Source of the DNA: Pelagibacteraceae bacterium AG-430-P08
GTDB taxonomy: Bacteria; Pseudomonadota; Alphaproteobacteria; Pelagibacterales; Pelagibacteraceae
DNA: 64,000 nt
Direction: 5' to 3'
Assembly: GCA_003212925.1 (NCBI GenBank)
Contig: QCOL01000001.1
Span: 1-64,000 of the forward strand
Position numbers and translations under genes: made by a program. Under the pieces are notes generated by a model. That model ran no database searches. It had not been told where the DNA came from and was given only the letters and a program-made list of their open reading frames with translations. Positions 57,715 to 64,000 of the stretch are shown here, piece after piece. Within the stretch, counting starts at the first letter, position 1. Each line of letters begins with the position of its first letter.

Positions 57715-59904
57715 TTAAGCCATATACTTTTTTAACCAACTTTTATTATAAGATCTTAATTCGTCAATTGTTACTTTTGTCTTTTGATTTATTTCAATAT
57801 CATTTTCAATTATAGTGCCTATTTCATCGTAGTGAACTGAATTTTTATTTAGAATATTTATAACTTCTTTTAAATCTTTAGGATTTACCTCAATTAAGTA
57901 TCTACCTTGATCCTCTCCAAAAAAATATTCTATTTCACTTATTAAATATTTTGGTTTTTTCAACTTAATTCCTTTGTTTCCTTTAATACACATTTTACTT
58001 ATAGCAGTCAGCATTCCTCCTAATGAAATATCATGTGCACTTCTAATGTAATTTTTTTCTATTAAGTTGAGTAATGTTTCACCATTATTTTTTTCATTAA
58101 ACAAGTTTACCTCTGGAGGAGGGCCCTTTTTTTCATCTAATATAACTCTTGCAAACAAACTTTGATCAATATGACCTTCAGTTTTTCCAATTAATAAAAC
58201 TTGATTACCTATATCTTTAAAACTCATCGTAATCATGTTTTTATAATTTCTTAGTAAGCCAACGCCACCTATTGTTGGAGTTGGTTTAATACCTACATCT
58301 TTTGTTTGATTATAAAAAGACACATTTCCTGAAACAACAGGGTAATCTAGGTATTTACAAGCTTCACTTATTCCTTGAACACACTCAACAAACTCACCCA
58401 TGTTTTCCTCATTTTCAGGACTTCCAAAATTTAAACAATTTGTTATAGCGATTGGTCTTGCTCCAACTGAAATCAAGTTTCTCCATGTTTCGCAAACAAT
58501 TTGCTTACCACCTGTTATTGGATGGGCCCAACAATATACTGCCGACGAATCTACAGTAGCTGCAACAGCTTTTTCAGTGCCATGGACACGAACTACACCC
58601 GAATCTCCACCTGGTTTTTGGATTGTATCTCCCATTACTGTGTGATCATATTGTTCCCAAATCCAATCTTTACTGCAGATATTTGGGTTAGATAATATTT
58701 TTTTTAAAACATCTTTAATCTTAAAATTATTGAATTCAGTTTTATTAATTTTATTTTTTTTTGGCAATTTTGATTTTTTCCATTTCCGATCGTACATAGG
58801 TGAATTTTCAACAAGTGTATTTACAGGTATTTTAGCTACAGATTTTTTATCAAAAAATAATTCAATATTTTTAGTATTTGTTGTTTTTCCAATTACAGCA
58901 AAATCCAAGCCCCATTTATCAAATATTTTTTTTGCTTGATCCTCTTTTCCATTTTCAAGAACAATCAACATTCTTTCCTGACTTTCTGAAAGCATTATTT
59001 CATAAGGGGTCATTTTTGTTTCTCTACATGGGACTTTATTTAAATTAATTTCAATTCCTAAATTTCCTTTAGAGGCCATCTCTATACTTGAGGATGTAAG
59101 ACCAGCTGCTCCCATATCCTGAATGGCAATAATTGAATCTCCTGCCATCAATTCTAAGCACGCCTCTAATAAAAGTTTTTCAGTAAAAGGATCTCCAACT
59201 TGAACTGTGGGTTTTTTTTCCTCAATTTTATCATCAAAACTTGCTGAGGCCATACTAGCACCATGAATTCCATCTCTTCCAGTTTTTGAGCCAACGTATA
59301 TTACTGGTTTATTTAATCCTGCTGCTTTTGAATAAAATATTTTGTTTTTTTTAACTAATCCTAAGGTCATTGCGTTAACTAGGATATTACCGTTGTAAGA
59401 GCTATCAAATGATGTTTGTCCAGCAATCGTTGGAACACCCATACAATTACCATAACCACCAATACCATGAACAACTCCTCTTAATAGATTTTTTGTTTTT
59501 TTATTTTGAGAAGAACCAAAATGGATAGAATTTAAATTAGCTATAGGTCTTGCTCCCATAGTAAAAACATCTCTCATAATTCCTCCAACACCTGTTGCAG
59601 CTCCTTGATACGGTTCAATAAATGATGGATGATTATGACTTTCTATTTTAAAAACTATTGCATCTCCATCTTCAATATCAATAACGCCAGCATTTTCCCC
59701 TGGTCCTTGAATTACTTTTTTTCCTTTAGTATGCAATTTTTTTAAATGAATTCGTGAAGATTTATAGGAGCAATGTTCATTCCACATTGCAGAAAATATA
59801 CCCAATTCAGTAATATTAGGTACTCTCTTCAATAATTTACAAATTTTTTTATACTCATCTGATTTTAAACCATGTTCAATTGCAATTTTCTCGTCAACAA
59901 GCAT
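57715..59904 (-). CDS. purL: phosphoribosylformylglycinamidine synthase subunit PurL
   Basis: [80 protein letters not shown]. Confidence 0.98.
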   Translation of the reverse strand: MLVDEKIAIEHGLKSDEYKKICKLLKRVPNITELGIFSAMWNEHCSYKSSRIHLKKLHTKGKKVIQGPGENAGVIDIEDGDAIVFKIESHNHPSFIEPYQGAATGVGGIMRDVFTMGARPIANLNSIHFGSSQNKKTKNLLRGVVHGIGGYGNCMGVPTIAGQTSFDSSYNGNILVNAMTLGLVKKNKIFYSKAAGLNKPVIYVGSKTGRDGIHGASMASASFDDKIEEKKPTVQVGDPFTEKLLLEACLELMAGDSIIAIQDMGAAGLTSSSIEMASKGNLGIEINLNKVPCRETKMTPYEIMLSESQERMLIVLENGKEDQAKKIFDKWGLDFAVIGKTTNTKNIELFFDKKSVAKIPVNTLVENSPMYDRKWKKSKLPKKNKINKTEFNNFKIKDVLKKILSNPNICSKDWIWEQYDHTVMGDTIQKPGGDSGVVRVHGTEKAVAATVDSSAVYCWAHPITGGKQIVCETWRNLISVGARPIAITNCLNFGSPENEENMGEFVECVQGISEACKYLDYPVVSGNVSFYNQTKDVGIKPTPTIGGVGLLRNYKNMITMSFKDIGNQVLLIGKTEGHIDQSLFARVILDEKKGPPPEVNLFNEKNNGETLLNLIEKNYIRSAHDISLGGMLTAISKMCIKGNKGIKLKKPKYLISEIEYFFGEDQGRYLIEVNPKDLKEVINILNKNSVHYDEIGTIIENDIEINQKTKVTIDELRSYNKSWLKKYMA

Positions 59905-60587
59905 TATTTAATATTATTTAAAAGATTTTTAAAAAAGATTGATCCATCTTCCCCAGATAAACTTTCATCTATCATTCTTTCAGGATGAGGCATCATACCT
60001 AAAACATTTTTTTCTTTGTTAAAAATACCCGCGATATTTTTAATTGAGCCATTAGGATTTATTTGATCATTTGTATTACCATTTTGATCACAATAATAAA
60101 TGGCTATTTGATTGTTATCTTCAATCTCTTTGAGTTGATCGTTGGTACAAAAATAGTTACCCTCATTATGGGCTATGTGAAATTCCAAAACTTGTTTATC
60201 TAGGTTTTTAAAAAAAGTGTTTTCTTTGTTGTCAACTTTTACGTGGACATTTTTACAAATAAACTGAAGGTATTTATTTCTTAATAATACTCCTGGCACC
60301 AATCCAGCCTCAACCAAAATTTGAAAACCATTACAAATTCCCATCACTAATCCACCCGATTTTGCAAAGTTAATTACTGAGTGCATAATTTTTGACTTTG
60401 AAGCCATACTTCCACAACGCAAATAATCACCATAAGAAAAACCTCCAGGTAAAACAATTAAATCACTTTTGGGCAATTCTTGATCATCATGCCAAACCAT
60501 TTTATTTTTAAATCCAAATTTTGTAAGAGCAACATCCATGTCTCTATCACAATTTGAACCAGGGAAGGTTATAACCGATGATTTCAT
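59904..60587 (-). CDS. purQ: phosphoribosylformylglycinamidine synthase subunit PurQ
   Basis: [55 protein letters not shown]. Confidence 0.98.
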   Translation of the reverse strand: MKSSVITFPGSNCDRDMDVALTKFGFKNKMVWHDDQELPKSDLIVLPGGFSYGDYLRCGSMASKSKIMHSVINFAKSGGLVMGICNGFQILVEAGLVPGVLLRNKYLQFICKNVHVKVDNKENTFFKNLDKQVLEFHIAHNEGNYFCTNDQLKEIEDNNQIAIYYCDQNGNTNDQINPNGSIKNIAGIFNKEKNVLGMMPHPERMIDESLSGEDGSIFFKNLLNNIK

Positions 60588-60590
60588 TAA

Positions 60591-60833
60591 TTATTGTGTT
60601 TCAATAATTTTGTAGTTTTCAATAACAAGATTAGCTAAAAGTTTTTTACACATATTTTCTACAAGATCTTTAGCTTTTTTTGGATCATTTTCTTTAACAT
60701 CAATCTCAAAATATTTGCCTTGTCTAACCTCATTCACAGAATTAAAGCCCATACCATCTAATGTCTCATGGATTACTTTGCCTTGTGGATCCAAAACATC
60801 CTTTTTCAGAGTTATTATTGCAGAAACTTTCAT
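60591..60833 (-). CDS. purS: phosphoribosylformylglycinamidine synthase subunit PurS
   Basis: VSAIITLKKDVLDPQGKVIHETLDGMGFNSVNEVRQGKYFEIDV. Confidence 0.96.
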   Translation of the reverse strand: MKVSAIITLKKDVLDPQGKVIHETLDGMGFNSVNEVRQGKYFEIDVKENDPKKAKDLVENMCKKLLANLVIENYKIIETQ

Positions 60834-61615
60834 TTTCGCTTCTTTTTAATTGAGGAAAGTTTAGTAACATTTACTGCAGAAACATTCGATTGCTCATGTA
60901 GAATTCCGAGTCTTTTAGCAACCTCGGTATACGCAGGCAATAAATCTCCTAAATCTTTTCTAAATCTATCTTTATCAAGTTTTTTGTCAGTTGCTGAGTC
61001 CCATAGTCGACAAGTATCAGGACTTATTTCATCAGCCAAAATAATATCTTTCCTTCCATCAATTTTAGTTCGTCCAAATTCTAATTTAAAATCAATTAAT
61101 TTTATTCCTACTCCTCTAAACATTCCAATCATGAAATCATTAATTCTAAAGATAGTTTTTTTTATCTTTTCAATTTCTTTTTTATTTGCCCAATCAAATG
61201 CGTAAATATGATCCTCTGAAATTAAAGGATCACCAAGTTTGTCATCTTTTAAACAATACTCAATTAAAGGTTCTTTTAATACAGTTCCATCTTCTATTCC
61301 AAGTCTTTTAGTTAAAGATCCTGTTGCCACATTCCGAATAATAAATTCAATTGGAATTATCTCTACAAATTTAATTAATTGTTCTCTCATGTTTAATCTT
61401 TTGACTAAATGATTTTCAATACCAATTTGCGATAAATTTGTAAGTATATGTTCAGAAATTCTATTATTTAAAACTCCTTTACCCTCAATAGTTGTTCTTT
61501 TTTCATTATTAAATGCTGTAGCATCATCTTTAAAATATTGGATTACTAAATTTTTATCTGAGGTCGAATAAATTATCTTGGCTTTTCCCTCGTAAAGTTT
61601 TTTACCTTTTTTCAT
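60830..61615 (-). CDS. purC: phosphoribosylaminoimidazole-succinocarboxamide synthase
   Basis: KLYEGKAKIIYSTSDKNLVIQYFKDDATAFN, IPIEFIIRNVATGSLTKRLG, LADEISPDTCRLWDS. Confidence 0.97.
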   Translation of the reverse strand: MKKGKKLYEGKAKIIYSTSDKNLVIQYFKDDATAFNNEKRTTIEGKGVLNNRISEHILTNLSQIGIENHLVKRLNMREQLIKFVEIIPIEFIIRNVATGSLTKRLGIEDGTVLKEPLIEYCLKDDKLGDPLISEDHIYAFDWANKKEIEKIKKTIFRINDFMIGMFRGVGIKLIDFKLEFGRTKIDGRKDIILADEISPDTCRLWDSATDKKLDKDRFRKDLGDLLPAYTEVAKRLGILHEQSNVSAVNVTKLSSIKKKRK

Positions 61616-62907
61616 TATTTGAAAACCCGCCTAAAAATTAGATTTACATTTTTAAAGTGTTTAGAATAACTAAAGATAGACTTCAGTTTTTTGATTGAAA
61701 TTTTACTCATTATTAACTTGTCAGACTGGATAACATTAAACAAATCTAAATTTTCAGCAAAACATTTTTTTGCATATCCTTGTACTAACTTATAGGATTT
61801 TTCTCTTGTGATACCAGTTTTTGTAAGTTCTAGCATCACCTCTTGTGAAAAAATTAAACCTTTAGTTAGATTAAGATTTTCTAGCATTTTTTTTGGATAA
61901 ACAATCATATTATCTAAAACATTTGCTAATCTTGTAAGAGCAAAATCTAGAGTAATATTTGCATCAGGCCCAATATATCTCTCTACACTTGAATGTGAAA
62001 TATCTCTTTCATGCCATAAAGCAATATTTTCAAGCGCTGGGACAACAGAACTTCTAACCATTCTTGCAAGACCTGTTAAATTTTCACTTAATATTGGATT
62101 TTTTTTATGGGGCATTGCAGAGGAACCCTTTTGACTTTTAGAAAAGTATTCTTGCAATTCATAAACTTCTGATCTTTGTAAATGTCTTATTTCTATAGCA
62201 ACTCTCTCTATACTTCCTGCAATGATGCCTAGAACTGAAAAATAAAATGCATGTCTATCTCTTGGGATTATTTGTGTAGAGATCGGTTCAACTTTTAATC
62301 CAAGTTTTTTTGCAACATGTTTCTCAACATTAGGGTTTACATTTGCAAATGTACCAACAGCACCAGAAATTGCACAAGTTGATATTTGATCGATAGCATA
62401 AACTAATCTTTCTCTATTTCTTTTAAACTCTTCATAAAAGGAAGCTAATTTTAATCCAAATGTTATTGGCTCAGCATGAATGCCATGACTACGACCAATG
62501 CATGGGGTAAACTTATATTTTCTTGCTTGTTTTTTTAATACTTTTAAAATTTGATCTACGTCTTTTAAGATAATTTTTCCTGACTGAACTAACTGAATAT
62601 TAAAACTTGTATCTACTACATCCGATGAGGTCATGCCGAGATGGAGGTATCTAGCTTTAATTCCTGCCTTTTCAGTTACGGAGGTTAAAAAAGCAATTAC
62701 ATCATGTTTAACTTTACTTTCAATCTGATGAATTCTTTTTACATTTATCCTCGCTTTTTTTCTAACTATTGATGAGACACCTTTTGGAATTTGACCAAGT
62801 TTTTCCATTGCTTGAGCTGCAGCAATTTCAACATCTAACCATATTTTGTATTTATTTTCTTCAGACCAAATAACTGTTAATTCTTTTCGAGAGTATCTTT
62901 TAATCAT
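61615..62907 (-). CDS. purB: adenylosuccinate lyase
   Basis: KHDVIAFLTSVTEKAG, LHLGMTSSDVVDTSFNIQL, RSHGIHAEPITFGLKLASFYEE, GSSAMPHKKNPILSENLTGLAR. Confidence 0.98.
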   Translation of the reverse strand: MIKRYSRKELTVIWSEENKYKIWLDVEIAAAQAMEKLGQIPKGVSSIVRKKARINVKRIHQIESKVKHDVIAFLTSVTEKAGIKARYLHLGMTSSDVVDTSFNIQLVQSGKIILKDVDQILKVLKKQARKYKFTPCIGRSHGIHAEPITFGLKLASFYEEFKRNRERLVYAIDQISTCAISGAVGTFANVNPNVEKHVAKKLGLKVEPISTQIIPRDRHAFYFSVLGIIAGSIERVAIEIRHLQRSEVYELQEYFSKSQKGSSAMPHKKNPILSENLTGLARMVRSSVVPALENIALWHERDISHSSVERYIGPDANITLDFALTRLANVLDNMIVYPKKMLENLNLTKGLIFSQEVMLELTKTGITREKSYKLVQGYAKKCFAENLDLFNVIQSDKLIMSKISIKKLKSIFSYSKHFKNVNLIFRRVFK

Positions 62908-62910
62908 TAA

Positions 62911-63684
62911 TTATAAGTATGGGGGCTTTGAATAACCTTTAACAGATTCTGTAAATATTTCATATCCATTTTCTGTAATTCCTACAGTATGTTCAAATTG
63001 TGCAGATAAAGATTTATCTTTAGTGACTGCAGTCCACCCATCATTAAGCACTTTTACATTAAATTTTCCAGCATTAATCATTGGTTCAATTGTAAATGTC
63101 ATTCCAGTTTTTAATTCCATACCTGTATTCTTTGTTCCATAATGTAAAATATTTGGTGCCTCATGAAATGTTGTGCTTATACCATGCCCACAAAAATCTC
63201 TTACAACCGAAAAACCTTTTTCTTCAATATAAGATTGAATTTCATATCCTATATCTCCTAGTTTTATTCCAGGTCTTAAAATTTTTATAGCTTTCATCAT
63301 TGATTGGTAAGTAGCATCAATAAGATTATTCAATTTTACAGATGTTTTTCCTATACAAAACATACGACTTGTGTCACCATAGTGATCATTAATTATTGCA
63401 GTCACATCAACATTTAGTGCGTCACCCTCAACTAAAATTCTATCTTCTGTTGGAATACCATGACATACAACATGATTAAGAGATGTGCATAAAGATTTAG
63501 TAAAACCACGATAGTAAAGTGGGGCAGAGTGGCCACCATTATCTCTTATAAACTCATAGCCAAGCTTATCAATATAGGCTGTTGAAACACCCTCTTTAAT
63601 ATTTTCAGTTAACATGTCTAAAGTTTGTGCAGCTAACTTTCCTGCTATTCTCATTTTTTCAAATTTTTCAGTATAATTATTCAT
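62911..63684 (-). CDS. map: methionine aminopeptidase, type I
   Basis: MRIAGKLAAQTLDMLTENIKEGVSTAYIDKLGYEFIRDNGGHSAPLYYRGFTKSLCTSLNHVVCHGIP, FCGHGISTTFHEAPNI. Confidence 0.97.
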   Translation of the reverse strand: MNNYTEKFEKMRIAGKLAAQTLDMLTENIKEGVSTAYIDKLGYEFIRDNGGHSAPLYYRGFTKSLCTSLNHVVCHGIPTEDRILVEGDALNVDVTAIINDHYGDTSRMFCIGKTSVKLNNLIDATYQSMMKAIKILRPGIKLGDIGYEIQSYIEEKGFSVVRDFCGHGISTTFHEAPNILHYGTKNTGMELKTGMTFTIEPMINAGKFNVKVLNDGWTAVTKDKSLSAQFEHTVGITENGYEIFTESVKGYSKPPYL

Positions 63685-64000
63685 CTATAATTTTAATTTT
63701 TTTATCAATATCAATTTTTTTAGAACTAATGTTACATCTATAAGCCAAAAAATTTACTCCTGCTTTTTTGGCTTTTAAATAATTTTCATAATATTTGTTA
63801 TCTATATCTTTTGCTATTCTAAAGTATTCCATATTTTGTATTTGAACTAAAAAAATTAAGTAAGATTTGTAGCCCTTTTTTATGGCATCAATAAGGGTAA
63901 GTAAATGTTTTGACCCCCTAGTAGTAATCGCATCAGGAAACTCAGCAATTTTTTTGTCTCTAAAGAGAGTTACATTTTTTACTTCGAGGAAAATTTTTTG
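63677..64000 (-). CDS. sfsA: SfsA family protein (DNA-binding/sugar fermentation stimulation), C-terminal part; runs off window
   Basis: Manual minus-strand translation: KIFLEVKNVTLFRDKKIAEFPDAITTRGSKHLLTLIDAIKKGYKSYLIFLVQIQNMEYFRIAKDIDNKYYENYLKAKKAGVNFLAYRCNISSKKI..., overlapping the map start; absent from the ORF track. Confidence 0.88.
   Translation of the reverse strand, partial: QKIFLEVKNVTLFRDKKIAEFPDAITTRGSKHLLTLIDAIKKGYKSYLIFLVQIQNMEYFRIAKDIDNKYYENYLKAKKAGVNFLAYRCNISSKKIDIDKKIKIIDE

Noticed and set aside
58400-58939. Plus-strand ORFs of 64-81 aa
   Set aside because: Antisense to purL; no homology features.
60768-61205. 145-aa plus-strand ORF
   Set aside because: Antisense shadow of purS/purC; no recognisable domain.
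1-64000. CRISPR arrays, prophage, transposases, toxin-antitoxin or defence systems
   Set aside because: Looked for repeat-spacer patterns and characteristic protein motifs in the ORF track; none found.

Overview
The window looks like a compact, AT-rich, streamlined alphaproteobacterial chromosome, most like SAR11/Pelagibacterales (inferred from gene content, tiny intergenic gaps and Lys/Asn/Ile-rich proteins; no search was run). Coding density is very high and I find no IS element, prophage, CRISPR array or rRNA. Blocks in order: (1) alanine dehydrogenase 3' end, dimethylglycine/sarcosine dehydrogenase-like flavoprotein, BASS-type transporter, a double winged-helix regulator and two related small membrane proteins; (2) a very AT-rich surface-sugar island (~5.3-17.2 kb) containing a tRNA-Met(CAT), rfbA/rfbB/rfbC-like genes and an unusual deoxysugar set (EvaA-type NDP-hexose 2,3-dehydratase, C-methyltransferase, Gfo/Idh/MocA ketoreductase, RmlD-like reductase); (3) an apt / mtnP-mtnA-class II aldolase-speDE fusion cluster that looks like a polyamine-linked MTA salvage 'DHAP shunt'; (4) an amino-acid-type ABC transporter, glycosyltransferases, housekeeping genes and a TRAP transporter; (5) nrdAB, the methylcitrate genes prpBCD, a GlmU-like acetyltransferase lacking the uridylyltransferase domain plus glmS, aroG-II, nadE, cysS, cimA, trmJ and rpsD; (6) a purL/Q/S/C/B-map-sfsA run on the minus strand. 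Best leads: the mycarose/2,6-dideoxy-type branched-sugar pathway, the DHAP-shunt-like cluster, three hairpins lying directly against start codons at transporter or operon junctions, and an nrdAB promoter carrying a GTTC-N7-GTTC (alphaproteobacterial LexA-type) motif and a palindrome overlapping the -35.
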